A stretch of 64,000 nt of DNA from Bacillus sp. SM2101 (GCF_018588585.1 NZ_JAEUFG010000005.1:160569-224568); one strand, 5' to 3'; shown: positions 25,997 to 35,981, counted from the stretch's first letter. Made by a program: numbers and translations. The notes: generated from the letters alone by a model not told the origin.

Positions 25997-28057
25997 ATGG
26001 AAGAGGCTAAAAAGGTTAAAACAATATGTGGCTATTGTGGCACAGGTTGTGGACTTGTTTTAGAAGTAAACGATAATAAAATTACTAGAATACGTGGTGA
26101 TAAAGAAGCTCCTGTGAATAAAGGACAAACTTGTATTAAGGGAGCTTTTGCATATAACTATGTGCATTCACCTTCAAGATTAACATCCCCACTCATTCGT
26201 AAAGCAGGAAAACTAATACCAACTAGCTGGGAAGACGCTTTATCTTTCATAGCTAACAAATTAACGCACATTAAAAATAATTGGGGTACAGATGCAATAA
26301 CAATGTTTGCATGTTCTCGTTCAACAAACGAAACAAACTACATTACTCAAAAATTCATGAGAGCCGCAATTGGAAATAATCATATTGATGGGTGTAACCG
26401 TACTTGACACGCTCCTAGCGTCGCCGGTCTGGCGACTATACTTGGAAGCGGTTTCCCTACCAATAGATTAGAAGATTTTGATAAGACAGATGTCCTTTTA
26501 TTAATGGGATCGAATACAACCGAGGCCCATCCAATTATTGCTAACCGCATGAAAAAGGCTGTAAAAAAAGGGCTAAAGATCATTGTAATTGACCCACGGG
26601 AAATAGATATGGTTAAATTTGCTGATGAACATTTACAAATTAATGTTGGTTCTGACATCGCGCTAATGAACGCATTCATTCACGTTATATTGAAAGAACA
26701 GCTGTATGATGACAACTTTATATCGCGCGTTACTCATGGTATTAATGACCTTCAACAGCAGGTAGCAAAATATACTCCTGAATTTGCTGCAGCAATCACC
26801 GGTTTGCAGCCAGAACAAATAGTAAAAGTCGCAAGACAGTATGCAAATGCACAAAATGCAATGATTGCATACACCCTTGGCATTACTGAACATCATAGTG
26901 GTGTCAATAATGTATTCGATATAGCAAACTTAGCCTTATTAACTGGTCATATCGGTAAAGAAGGAAATGGCATTATGCCACTAAGGGGACAAAACAACGT
27001 TCAAGGTGCAGGCGACATGGGATGCCTACCTAATCAACTACCTGGCGGTTTCAAGGTGAGCAGTCAGGTGCATAGAGAAATGTTTGAAAAAGAGTGGCAA
27101 GTGTCAATAAACCCCCATGCCGGAGATACCCAAACGAGAACTTTTGAAAAAATGGAAAGTGGCGAAGTAAAGGCATTATACGTAATCGGCGAAAATCCTC
27201 TGATGGCGGATGTCCATATGTCACATACGAAAAAACTTTTGGAAAAGCTTGATCTATTAATTGTGCAAGATATATTTCTTACTGAAACAGCTGAATTAGC
27301 TGACGTTGTTCTACCAGCACGTTCTTGGAGCGAGGTAGAGGGTACGTTTACGAACACAGATCGTAGAGTTCAGCGTGTAAGGAAAGCGATAGAGCCAAAC
27401 CCTAACACAAGAGAAGATTGGGATATTTTATGTGACCTATCTACGAGATTAGGCTACCCTATGAAGTATCAGTCTAGTGAAGAAATTTGGAATGAAGTAC
27501 GTAATCTAGCTCAAGAAATGTACGGTGGAATGCCGTATGAACGACTTGATCGAGAGAATGGGCTTCACTACCCTTGCCCAACAGAGGATCACCCGGGTAC
27601 ATTATATTTACACGATCGGTTTCATACTACTGAATTTACTAGCGAAAAAACATCATTTGTTCCTGTCTCATATACAGCACCATTAGAATTACCAGATGAG
27701 GAATACCCTTTTACCCTTACGACTGGAAGAAGGTATGAATCGTATAACACACATACGCAAACCAAATTCTACGCTGATGGAGTTAAAATAAAGCAAACAG
27801 AAGAGACAATTGATATGCACCCTGACGATGCGGTAAAAATTGGTGTGGATGATGGGGAACTTGTCAAAGTAAGCTCACGTAGAGGAAGTGTCAAAGTGAA
27901 AACAAAGCTTACAAATAAAATGGTCCCTGGGCTTGTCTTTATGAGCTTTCATTGGTCTGAAGTTCCGACAAATATGTTGACACTTAACGAATATGATCCC
28001 ATCTCTGGGACTGCAGAATTTAAATCATGTGCCATCAAGATTGAGAAAATAACTTAA
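25997..28057 (+). CDS. fdhF: Formate dehydrogenase alpha subunit, selenocysteine-containing (FdhF type)
   Basis: Molybdopterin enzyme of 686 residues oxidising formate to CO2. The N-terminal [4Fe-4S] site is Cys11, Cys14, Cys18 and Cys46 (CGYCGTGCGL ... TCIKG). Codon 137 is TGA at 26405-26407 within NHIDGCNRT-U-HAPSVAGL, precisely where formate dehydrogenases carry the Mo-binding Sec or Cys followed by the catalytic His. A SECIS-like hairpin follows at once. The frame continues without a break through the bis-MGD domains (GENPLMADVHMSHTKKLLEKLD; DVVLPARSWSEVEGTFTNTDRRVQRVRKA) to the C-terminal cap domain. It lacks the N-terminal ferredoxin domains of the large Bacillus YrhE/YjgC type and is close in length to E. 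coli FDH-H. SD AAGGAGGATAAG. No electron-transfer subunit or fdhD is adjacent. A plain nonsense mutation is the alternative, but the SECIS makes it unlikely. Confidence 0.9.
26405..26436 (+). promoter_or_regulatory. Selenocysteine UGA codon with bacterial SECIS hairpin
   Basis: UGA at 26405-26407 is followed 12 nt later by a 6-bp stem GTCGCC / GGCGAC enclosing the pentaloop GGTCT (26426-26430). GGUCU at the apex is the same SelB-binding loop as in E. coli fdhF mRNA, at a similar distance from the UGA. This is visible directly in the sequence; that it is functional is inferred. Confidence 0.88.
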
Positions 28058-28143
28058 CATGTCCTATCTTGACATCAATACAACGTATAATTTTGAAATG
28101 GCTTTGCTACTACACTCTTCGGAAAAATCAATATAGAGCTAAA

Positions 28144-28180
28144 AAAGCTGCTATCAAAATAAGTTTTGATAGCAGCTTTA
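28144..28180. terminator. Bidirectional terminator between fdhF and the VWA gene
   Basis: A perfect 16-bp stem (AAAGCTGCTATCAAAA / TTTTGATAGCAGCTTT) with a 4-nt loop between convergent genes. Confidence 0.88.
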
Positions 28181-28303
28181 TAAATTTGAGCAATAGAAGT
28201 ATGATCGATTTAATGATCAAGTAAAATAGATCCTTGAAGAAATGTTGGTCAACCTCTCCTCCTTAACACCGTGAAAAGCTTTGGGCTCAAATTGAACGAT
28301 ACA

Positions 28304-29809
28304 TCATTTTTCTCCAGCTTCAATCGCCATCGCATCCTTTACCATATGAACAAATTCAAACTCCTTCTCAGTATTAGCATTTTGTTCTGCTACTTCCAGA
28401 ACATGATTAAATGTCCCTTCCTTTGCCCAATAGCTACCTCGTAATATCTCTGCAAATTCTGCAACTGCAGCAATAAAGTTAAAATCTGTTCCAGCATCTC
28501 CTGTTATAGATAAAGGTTTAGTGATTTCATTTATTTCGTTAAGTTCCACATCAGTATACCTAAGGTGAACGTCTCCAATATTATTTGGATTTTCCGTTTT
28601 CAATTTCAGTTCATATAGTGCTGTTACAGTATGACCTGCACCTATCTCACCACCATCAACTGTATCGTTCCGAAAATCTTCATCATCCACGTACCGATTT
28701 TCATAGCCTATTAACCTGTATCGGTCCACTGTCTCGGGGTTAAATTCCACCTGAACCTTCATATCTTTTGCAATTGTATATATTGTACCAGTTAACTCTT
28801 CCATGAAGATGCGACGAGCTTCTGAAAACGTATCAATATATGCATAATTTCCGTCACCTCGATCAGCAAGCTGTTCCATTAACACATCATTATAATTTCC
28901 CATACCAAAACCAAACGTACTCAATGTAATGTCTTTCTTGGCATATGATTTAATTTGTTCTAATATGCCATTAGCACTTGTCTCACCCACATTTGCTACT
29001 CCATCAGAACAAAGGATAACACGATTAACTGCACCAGGATGAAAGTTTTCTCTTGCCATTTCATATGCCATTCTCAACCCATCCTCAACATTTGTCGATC
29101 CTTCTGGCCCAAGTTCATTTATAGCTCGTTCAATAGCCGTTATGTTATCTAGGGAGCTCGGTTGTAATACCACTCGTGCATTTGATCCATAAGTAACAAT
29201 ACTCACTTTATCTTCAGGCTTTAACTGACTTAACAGTAAATGCAAACTTTTTTTAACAAGCTCTAACCTGCCTTCTTGTTCCATAGACCCAGATACATCA
29301 ATGACGAATGTTAAGTGTGCTGGTTTTCTATCATTCACATTGATTTCTCTTCCTTTAATATCAACCCTCATCAGTTTATAGCCTTTACCAAACGGTGAAA
29401 TTGACCCATCGACACGGACTGAAAATGTCTCTTTTTCTGGTGGAGAAACATTTGATTCGAAATAATTAACAAATTCTTCAACTCTTACAGCATCATTCGG
29501 TGGCATCGTTCCTCTTGATAAATAATTCCTTACTACACTATAAGACCCTGTATCTACATCAACAGCAAAAGTAGAAAGTGAATCATCTTCAGTTGAAACG
29601 AACGGATTTGTACCGTAATGTTCAAAATACATAGCATCATAAGTAGCACCATTTGGAAGAGAATTTTCTATACTAACTGGAGTAGCTTGATCGTATGAAA
29701 GACTTGAATCAGTTTTAGCTTCGTTACTTTCGACTGCTCCAGAATCTTCCTTCCCCCCACATGAAGCAAGTATTAACATACATACTAAAAGGACAAGTAT
29801 TTTTCTCAT
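28304..29809 (-). CDS. von Willebrand factor type A domain lipoprotein (YfbK-like)
   Basis: An exported lipoprotein of 501 residues. The signal peptide ends in LASC-G, giving Cys lipidation. After a low-complexity linker comes a YfbK-type N-terminal domain (VDVDTGSYSVVRNYLSRGTMPPNDAVRVEEFVNYF), then a VWA domain with an intact MIDAS metal site (FVIDVSGSMEQEGRL, later STNVEDGL and ILCSDGVANVG), and a C-terminal DUF3520-like domain. The start is the ATG at 29809 behind GAGGGGGG. VWA lipoproteins of this type probably bind proteins at the cell surface; the partner is unknown. Monocistronic. Confidence 0.9.
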   Translation of the reverse strand: MRKILVLLVCMLILASCGGKEDSGAVESNEAKTDSSLSYDQATPVSIENSLPNGATYDAMYFEHYGTNPFVSTEDDSLSTFAVDVDTGSYSVVRNYLSRGTMPPNDAVRVEEFVNYFESNVSPPEKETFSVRVDGSISPFGKGYKLMRVDIKGREINVNDRKPAHLTFVIDVSGSMEQEGRLELVKKSLHLLLSQLKPEDKVSIVTYGSNARVVLQPSSLDNITAIERAINELGPEGSTNVEDGLRMAYEMARENFHPGAVNRVILCSDGVANVGETSANGILEQIKSYAKKDITLSTFGFGMGNYNDVLMEQLADRGDGNYAYIDTFSEARRIFMEELTGTIYTIAKDMKVQVEFNPETVDRYRLIGYENRYVDDEDFRNDTVDGGEIGAGHTVTALYELKLKTENPNNIGDVHLRYTDVELNEINEITKPLSITGDAGTDFNFIAAVAEFAEILRGSYWAKEGTFNHVLEVAEQNANTEKEFEFVHMVKDAMAIEAGEK

Positions 29810-29977
29810 TATTTTGACCCCCCTCAACCAATAAGACGAATGAATGAAATTATTTGTTACAGTGTTTAATACTATAAATGCACTTTTTTGGTAACTAATT
29901 CTATAGATTTGTTATAATGTGATGTACAATATTTTTTTCATTTGTACTTGAATTGCCGTCTAAAGGAGGGGAGATAA

Positions 29978-30376
29978 ATGCCATTCAATAATTTCAACAA
30001 TGGTTTTGAGCAAGGCTTTGAGTTATTTCAAATCATACCTTATATAGTCATATTTGGGTTTATAATGACCTTTGGAATTTTTATTTTTGTAGCAATAACG
30101 GGTATAAAACAATGGAATCATAATAATAATCAACCAGTCTTAACTGTTAATGCGATTGTCGTGACAAAGAGAATGAATGTTAGGAGACGTACTAACCACC
30201 ATAATGACCACCCTACTACTAGGTCTAGTACAACGTATTATGCTACCTTTGAAGTTGAAAGTGGTGATCGCATGGAGCTACAAGTTAGCGGCAAAGAATA
30301 TGGCACACTTGTCGAAGGCGATCAAGGAAAATTGACCTTTCAGGGGAGTAGATATAAAGGATTTACACGATCTTAA
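29978..30376 (+). CDS. DUF2500 domain-containing membrane protein
   Basis: A 132-residue protein with a single N-terminal helix (IIPYIVIFGFIMTFGIFIFVAITG) and a small beta-rich domain (VLTVNAIVVTKRMNVRRRT; TTYYATFEVESGDRMELQVSGKEYGTLVEGDQGKLTFQGSRYKGF) typical of DUF2500. The basic, His-rich segment in between is a linker. SD AAGGAGGGG. Function unknown. Divergent from the VWA lipoprotein gene. Confidence 0.85.
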   Translation: MPFNNFNNGFEQGFELFQIIPYIVIFGFIMTFGIFIFVAITGIKQWNHNNNQPVLTVNAIVVTKRMNVRRRTNHHNDHPTTRSSTTYYATFEVESGDRMELQVSGKEYGTLVEGDQGKLTFQGSRYKGFTRS

Positions 30377-30502
30377 CTGAAACTTTTGCAAAATCGTTAC
30401 TTGATACTACAGCAATATGTATTTGTATCATTTTTGATCGACGGCATAAACATGGGGTATCTTCACGGGGGAAACTGTTCTTATTAAATAAACTTACAAA
30501 AA

Positions 30503-30533
30503 AAACCCGAAGTGTAGCTTACACTTCGGGTTT
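30503..30533 (-). terminator. Terminator of the cold-shock gene
   Basis: A 13-bp perfect stem (AAACCCGAAGTGT / ACACTTCGGGTTT); on the minus strand it runs into eight T residues. It lies 21 bp after the cold-shock protein stop. Confidence 0.9.
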
Positions 30534-30554
30534 AGTTTATTTATTTTGTTCCTA

Positions 30555-30758
30555 TTACAGCTTTACAACGTTTTCAGCTTGAGGGCCACGGTTACCTTCA
30601 ACGATATCAAATTGAACTTCTTGTCCCTCTTCTAAAGTTTTAAAGCCTTCACCAGTAATTGCACTAAAATGTACAAATACATCGTTGCCGTCATTAGCTT
30701 CGATAAATCCAAAGCCTTTCTCAGCATTAAACCATTTTACTTTACCAGTTGTTTGCAT
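30555..30758 (-). CDS. Cold-shock protein (CspA/CspB family)
   Basis: A 67-residue single OB-fold RNA chaperone. RNP1 (KGFGFIEA) and RNP2 (VFVHFSAI) are intact, with the usual start [12 protein letters not shown] and end [10 protein letters not shown]. An SD AGGTATT lies upstream. The 584-bp gap upstream could hold a long cold-shock leader, but I cannot point to a defined motif. Strong terminator downstream. Confidence 0.95.
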   Translation of the reverse strand: MQTTGKVKWFNAEKGFGFIEANDGNDVFVHFSAITGEGFKTLEEGQEVQFDIVEGNRGPQAENVVKL

Positions 30759-31342
30759 AATAATACCTCCAAAATTTAATAATATGCTTCATTATCACTT
30801 CTATACAAAATAAAAAATTCACATATTATAAAAAGTACCAATGTTGAAGTGATAACTCTTTATAATACATGAATTATTTACTCCATTAACTATATTTATA
30901 CATAATTTGACCTAAATTACTTTTATATAAGATTACTAGCACAAATTAACATTCCTTCATCTAAAACAATGAAAGCCCTACCTCTCTTTCATCCTTGTGA
31001 CTCCGATGATCACGCCAGTGAATTAGAAAAATTCAAATATAGACTGGCATTATATAAAACTTGATAACAAACGTTCGATGCTAAAGCACCTAAGTCATTA
31101 TAACATATTCATGTAAATTATCAATATGTTTATTGATTTATATTGGAAAAAATTTATATTACCGTATTTTTTTAGTTGAATTTAATATCTTTCAACTGGT
31201 AATAATATACTGAGTTGTTTACCTTAATAGGCATTTAATAATGAATTTATAGTTGTATTAATTAATGAGTAGTGCTATTCTAAATGCTTATCGGTTTTAG
31301 CTTGTCAGAATTGTACTTAATAAAGTAAGGAGACATTAATTT
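30759..31342. other. Divergent intergenic region, cold-shock gene / GNAT gene
   Basis: AT-rich DNA without a gene. A 7-bp hairpin ATGAAAG / CTTTCAT (30970-30992) with a GC-richer loop AGAGGTAGGG on the minus strand stands out about 215 bp upstream of the cold-shock start. No known riboswitch consensus was matched. Confidence 0.35.
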
Positions 31343-31933
31343 ATGAATTGGTATGAAAAATTAAACCAATACTTTCCTATTGAAGAAATGAAGTCTAAGG
31401 AGCATATGGAAGCTTTATTAAAAGAAAAGAGTAATATTTATTTCAAAGATGAAGGACTTCATCACGTCTTGATGTATGTCGAAACAGAAGAGTTCATCAT
31501 GATCGATTATTTATTTGTCTCAAAAAATGCGCGAGGTCAAGGATTAGGGAATAAGCTTATTGACAAAATGAAGCAGCAAAATAAGCCAATATTACTAGAA
31601 GTTGAACCTCTTGATTATGAAGATACAGATACAGAAAAACGCTTTCGATTTTATAAACGCGAAGGCTTTACACATGCCAAAAACATTACTTATCGCCGTC
31701 GGTCATTAGCAACTGAAAAAGTAAATGAGATGGAAATTCTATATTGGACGCCTCATAACGAAACCGAAAAAGACGTTGAACAAACGATATTCCGCAGTAT
31801 GAAAAAAACGTATGAGCACATTCATACATATAAAGACGAAAAGTTTTACGGTCAGTCATATCAACCAGTTGAAGAGGTACTAACCTTTCAACATGATAAT
31901 AATGAATCTAATAACTCTCATCCAAATTTATAG
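31343..31933 (+). CDS. GNAT family N-acetyltransferase
   Basis: A 196-residue protein whose first 130 residues form a GNAT acetyltransferase domain; the acetyl-CoA pyrophosphate loop is RGQGLGNKLIDKM at about 74-86, preceded by the beta-4 strand FIMIDYLFVSKNA and followed by RFYKREGFTHAKNITYRR. The C-terminal 60 residues form a charged extension (YWTPHNETEKDVEQTIFRSMKKTYEHIHTYKDEKFYGQSYQPVEEVLTF) shared with Bacillaceae homologues. SD AAGGAGAC. Substrate unknown. Confidence 0.85.
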   Translation: MNWYEKLNQYFPIEEMKSKEHMEALLKEKSNIYFKDEGLHHVLMYVETEEFIMIDYLFVSKNARGQGLGNKLIDKMKQQNKPILLEVEPLDYEDTDTEKRFRFYKREGFTHAKNITYRRRSLATEKVNEMEILYWTPHNETEKDVEQTIFRSMKKTYEHIHTYKDEKFYGQSYQPVEEVLTFQHDNNESNNSHPNL

Positions 31934-31984
31934 TTGATTTGTTCTAGGTTATCGTAGTCACAAGGTTCTCGTAAGACATCGACT

Positions 31985-32008
31985 AAGTTGATTTACATCA
32001 ATCAACTT
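31985..32008. terminator. Bidirectional terminator
   Basis: AAGTTGATT / AATCAACTT stem with a 6-nt loop between convergent genes; overlaps the end of the C39-like gene. Confidence 0.75.
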
Positions 32009-32801
32009 AATAAAAACTATGGTGAGCAACAGGATTTAATTTAAGGGCTAGCGTAATAGCTTGACTTCCTAGTTGCTTCCAACCACTAAAAAAGTCTTCA
32101 CGATTTAGTTTTCTATTTTTTTCCTCAACAAGAGGGTCATTTACATAAACATACTGACTGTCAAATCCAGTTAATAGCACAGCATGTTCCTTTTTAGTTA
32201 TTTTAATCGAGCCTGTAGATGTTTCCCACGTTTCCCAGTATTCTTCTGGTACTACATTAAAAGTACTTGTTGTAATTACCCATACAGGCACTCCTTTTTT
32301 CAAATAATCTTCAATTAATGTAAACGGCTTTCCAGTTAAATTAATAATTTGCCCAGGCATGTAACGATTTGCTAGGTTCTCAATTGGTTTATTGTACACA
32401 GCATAGCCATCATTATCATATGAATACATATCGCCAACAAACCCATCATTCGGGTCTCCGTACAATCCGCGCTGATAATAAGGTACTTTCGGAATTTTTG
32501 CTGCTAATTCCATTTTATCTATTTGAATTCCTGCATATGAAAGTAGCATCGCAAGGCTAGTAACTTCACAACCTCTTGGAAGTTCAGGCAACTGCTGAAA
32601 CAACGGTGCTTCAATGACCTTTTTTGATAATGACTGTAAATCATTTGACTTGTATAACGCTTCATTACTAATTTCTGTCGAGTTGCTTCGAAGTGTTTTT
32701 GCTAATTCTACTGATAATAGTTGATTTGGTTGATTCATACAACCGCCAATTAACATTACTATAAAGAATAAACAAATAAGAGTATTAATTTTTTTATACA
32801 T
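32007..32801 (-). CDS. C39-like peptidase lipoprotein
   Basis: A 264-residue exported lipoprotein (signal peptide ending IGGC) with a peptidase_C39_2-type papain-like fold. The candidate nucleophile is the Cys in LPRGCEVTSLAMLLSYAG, the general base the His in ITKKEHAVLLTGFD and the third residue Asp/Asn in YVYVNDPL. The start is the ATG at 32801 behind GGAGGTG. Related Bacillus proteins are surface or spore-coat-associated; the substrate is not known. Monocistronic. Confidence 0.85.
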   Translation of the reverse strand: MYKKINTLICLFFIVMLIGGCMNQPNQLLSVELAKTLRSNSTEISNEALYKSNDLQSLSKKVIEAPLFQQLPELPRGCEVTSLAMLLSYAGIQIDKMELAAKIPKVPYYQRGLYGDPNDGFVGDMYSYDNDGYAVYNKPIENLANRYMPGQIINLTGKPFTLIEDYLKKGVPVWVITTSTFNVVPEEYWETWETSTGSIKITKKEHAVLLTGFDSQYVYVNDPLVEEKNRKLNREDFFSGWKQLGSQAITLALKLNPVAHHSFY

Positions 32802-32949
32802 AAGTACACCTCCAAAAATGAACCAGTCGAAATCATTCAAACCATTGTTCAAGGTAGAGCATACCTTGTCTTATTTAAAAACTATAAAAATGATAGAATA
32901 CTCATCAGCAACTAAAATGTAATTGAAAAAAGCAATAGAGTTTACTAAT

Positions 32950-33083
32950 AAAGCCTATTAAATAAAGAAATAAACACGTATAAAAAGTGTTAGTTGCATC
33001 TTTTCTTTTATATATCTATGACACTATATAAAAGCCACACCTTGCAGTTCTATTTTGTTTAATAGCAAAAGTTTTTACGCTTT
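32950..33083 (+). repeat. MITE-like intergenic repeat, copy I (decayed)
   Basis: Recognisable by AAAGAAATAAACACGTATAA, then GTTAGTTGCATCTTTTCTTT, and the right part TTTAATAGCAAAAGTTTTTACG. The terminal repeats have eroded. The remainder of the gap 32802-33299 shows no gene. Confidence 0.55.
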
Positions 33084-33299
33084 AGATCCTAGCTCTAAGG
33101 AACAAGATTATTAAGCACATTGCTAATTCTCTAGTAATATTACTATGCGCACTGTTTTTTTATTATTATTTTATGTCCTTATATTTAATTAATGAGAAAG
33201 CCTTATCGTCTATTGAACTAAATATTGAAAATTATTCCTTGTAAAATATGCTATTGTTAAGAATAGAGAAAACCTACTATTTGACATGGAGGATGCCTA

Positions 33300-34301
33300 A
33301 TGCACACAACAAATATTGTTCGTCAATTCAGGGATGTTGGTGGAACTTTACTAACGGCTATTATAATTAGTTACACAGTATTAGATCGTGGTCTACTAGC
33401 TACTTTGCCTATTACATTACTTCTAGCATTTAGTTTATATTTTGTTGGATACAAGATATGGTGGATGCTGTCTACCACTTTAATTGTATATTTTATAATA
33501 AGTGCCACAGAAGCTACTGATATTAATATCTTCATTTTATTTAACAGCATTATAGATATTAGTGCTGCCTACTTATTAGGCGTATGTATTAAAAAGTTTA
33601 ATGGAAATTATCTAAAAATTAAGTATATTATTTTACTTCTTTTCAGCATTATCTTTGCAACCTTATCCATAATCGTGCACAGTTCAATTTATGGAACTCC
33701 TTTAGAGCATTTCACCGCTAAGAATAATGCTATGATCTACATTAACGAAACCTATAACGGTGATCTAGAAATTTCAGGTGTTCATTATAATTCAATTTTA
33801 AATGAACATATTGTCAATGTTATAAATAAAAAGGACAGAAGAGATGAAGGAAGACTATATTATAAAAAATATAGTATTTTCGATGATTACCACTATCGAA
33901 TCGAAAAGAGTCAAAGTGAATTGATAAGTAAAATGTTCAAGGTAATGCTGGATCAAAATATAAATATTTCCATAGAAGAAATGAGCTCACATGTTACACT
34001 TCCTAAGAATAAATACCTTACTAAGGATATATACTCTGGAGTTGAACCTATTGGAATTAGCCTTACCATAAAACCTCATGCTCCAGATACTTACTTTGTT
34101 TCTAAAGAGGCTTTTAGTAAAGAAGCTTTTAACATTTTAAACACGTTTAAGAAACTAGGATTTACGTACGAAAGTATTGATATAGAATCTTTTTTAGCTG
34201 ATGGTAATACATTCTATTCTATTTCAATTGAAGATCCCATTGAATTATATAGCTTTGAAACTGTAGTTTCGCAAACTAAAGAAATTGTTGAAAAAAAATA
34301 A
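33300..34301 (+). CDS. Membrane protein of unknown function with a C-terminal soluble domain
   Basis: A 333-residue protein. Four to five helices in the first 130 residues (for example LLATLPITLLLAFSLYFVGY and YIILLLFSIIFATLSIIVHSS) are followed by a hydrophilic domain of about 200 residues with mixed alpha/beta character (MLDQNINISIEEMSS; FNILNTFKKLGFTYESIDIESF). SD TGGAGGATG. No recognised family. Flanked by intergenic DNA on both sides and probably monocistronic. Confidence 0.7.
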   Translation: MHTTNIVRQFRDVGGTLLTAIIISYTVLDRGLLATLPITLLLAFSLYFVGYKIWWMLSTTLIVYFIISATEATDINIFILFNSIIDISAAYLLGVCIKKFNGNYLKIKYIILLLFSIIFATLSIIVHSSIYGTPLEHFTAKNNAMIYINETYNGDLEISGVHYNSILNEHIVNVINKKDRRDEGRLYYKKYSIFDDYHYRIEKSQSELISKMFKVMLDQNINISIEEMSSHVTLPKNKYLTKDIYSGVEPIGISLTIKPHAPDTYFVSKEAFSKEAFNILNTFKKLGFTYESIDIESFLADGNTFYSISIEDPIELYSFETVVSQTKEIVEKK

Positions 34302-34540
34302 AATTATAGTTCTATAATGAAAACCATAGAGATCAATGTGAGTGCACAGCATTGAAAAAAAAAGATGTGTACAATTGCTTAGGGGAAATTAATGAAAGAA
34401 GTTAGTGTAACTTACCTTCTACAAATGATGATAATGCAGTAGAAGAACACTCTTACACTTAGAAGTGATACATTTATTAGGAAAAACGCATCAAAAAACT
34501 TTTATTGATGAAAGAGTCTGTCAAAGAAAATTTGAAGAAA

Positions 34541-34560
34541 GATGCTCTATATAAAGCATC
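34541..34560 (-). terminator. Terminator overlapping the stop of the next gene
   Basis: GATGCT / AGCATC stem with an 8-nt loop; on the minus strand it is followed by TTTCTTC and includes part of the stop codon at 34559. Confidence 0.6.
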
Positions 34561-35014
34561 ATTCAGGTAAGTTGTTTTTATTTCTATAAATTTCAATTCC
34601 TTTATAATAAGTGTCTGGAACTTTTAATACCCAATCCAATACAGGTAAGTTTTCTAACACTCCCATTCTGGTACTAGCCGTCGCTCTAGTTGACTTAAAT
34701 GGATAGAATTCATAAAAAATTCCTTGTTGTTGTGGTTTTTCTTCGTCAATTGCTCTACTCAATCTAACAATATGTTGAGATTTTTCAGTCTCGATATAAA
34801 AATAACTATCAGCAATATATTTAATGTCCAAGATCTCCGAATCATCTTCCAATTGACTTTGAGTGTTTCGAATATCTATCCGTTCGAGTTTCTCCATTGC
34901 ATAGTCAAATTCATTAAATTTTTTTAATGGATTAAAATTAGCAATCAAGGCCATTACTGTCATTCCAGCAATAAACATAGCTAAAAGATAACCGATTAAT
35001 TTTCCTCTGGTCAT
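34559..35014 (-). CDS. Membrane-anchored protein of unknown function
   Basis: A 151-residue protein with one N-terminal helix (LIGYLLAMFIAGMTVMALIA) and an outside domain of about 120 residues containing NTQSQLEDDSEILDIKYIADSYFYIE and a C-terminal VPDTYYKGIEIYRNKNN. SD AAGGAGAT and a terminator at the stop support a real gene. No family recognised. Confidence 0.7.
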   Translation of the reverse strand: MTRGKLIGYLLAMFIAGMTVMALIANFNPLKKFNEFDYAMEKLERIDIRNTQSQLEDDSEILDIKYIADSYFYIETEKSQHIVRLSRAIDEEKPQQQGIFYEFYPFKSTRATASTRMGVLENLPVLDWVLKVPDTYYKGIEIYRNKNNLPE

Positions 35015-35256
35015 AATAAATCTCCTTTAGATGAATTGAATTGTCCATCTAATGGTAGCATACCATTTATCCAATAATTATTAGCAATTAATGCTAACAC
35101 AGAATCATAATTATACTCCCTCACTTATAGGTGGCAAAGGTATAACAAACATTTCTTGAACACTCCATATCTATTATTTTCTTTTCTTAATTTACTCATT
35201 TGTATTTATCATTACAGTGCCATTCCTTTTAGATCCTAGTACTCGTAGTTGTCTCG

Positions 35257-35439
35257 TTACTTCACTTGTTCTCTAATCTCTTTCAAATCGTCACTATTTA
35301 TGGAATTTACGTTGTTGTTGTTTTGTTCTATACATACGTGACCAACATCCCAGTATTTTTTATGCTTTAATGGAAAATGGTAATGACTTTCCCCTTCTGT
35401 TACTAATTAAGTTTTGGGGTCACACGTATCACAAGAATT
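35257..35439 (-). pseudogene. Gene remnant with an in-frame stop
   Basis: A minus-strand frame of about 60 codons interrupted by TAA at 35407-35409. It reads NSCDTCDPKT, stop, then LVTEGESHYHFPLKHKKYWDVGHVCIEQ and ends KEIREQVK. The CxxC and clustered His residues would suit a small zinc-binding domain. No start codon or SD. Family not recognised; part of a 1.3-kb stretch of decayed genes. Confidence 0.4.
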
Positions 35440-35474
35440 CTAAGTTTTGAAAGAATCTAATAGTTCTTTAAATA

Positions 35475-35505
35475 AAAAGCACCTCTATTATTGAGATGCT
35501 TTTTC
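35475..35505 (-). terminator. Rho-independent terminator
   Basis: AAAAAGCATCTC / GAGGTGCTTTTT hairpin with T-tract on the minus strand, about 150 bp downstream of the small lipoprotein gene, whose transcript it may end. Confidence 0.6.
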
Positions 35506-35658
35506 CGACTTCTAAAATATGTATGATACTAATAATTACGTACAAAATTAATATTCAAAACCATTATTTACTGATTTAAATGTTCTAAGTACTCTCCTGC
35601 TTTTTTCCCTTAATCCATATAACCTTTCAAAAAATTTTGAAGTTTATTCTTCTTGTTT

Positions 35659-35901
35659 TTAGTTAGTAAGTTCCGGCTTACCATTAATTAATACAACATT
35701 AAAGTATTCACCAGGTGGTAGATTACTTTTTTCTTTGCCTACTATGGTATAAGTGTTTCCTCCATAGTTAAATACAAGGTTATTACCATGTTGTACTGCA
35801 TTTCCTTTGTGAACATTGCTCACTTCACCTCCACCTCCACCTCCACCACTACACCCAGATAATAGGATCGAAGTGATAATTAAAGAGTAAATAATTTTCA
35901 T
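35659..35901 (-). CDS. Small lipoprotein of unknown function
   Basis: An 80-residue exported lipoprotein: signal peptide MKIIYSLIITSILLSGC with lipidated Cys17, followed at once by a run of seven glycines (GCSGGGGGGG) and a small domain NLVFNYGGNTYTIVGKEKSNLPPGEYFNVVLINGKPELTN. The start is the ATG at 35901, behind AGGTGG. The polyglycine may be a flexible spacer from the membrane. No family recognised. Confidence 0.7.
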   Translation of the reverse strand: MKIIYSLIITSILLSGCSGGGGGGGEVSNVHKGNAVQHGNNLVFNYGGNTYTIVGKEKSNLPPGEYFNVVLINGKPELTN

Positions 35902-35981
35902 AATAACCACCTATTCATCAAAATATGCTAAGGAAGAGTTCAAGGTCTTTTTCATTTCTTCACTTTAAGTTTTTTGGTCCT

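Noticed and set aside
26380-26896. Minus-strand frames over fdhF
   Set aside because: Antisense shadows of an intact, motif-rich coding region.
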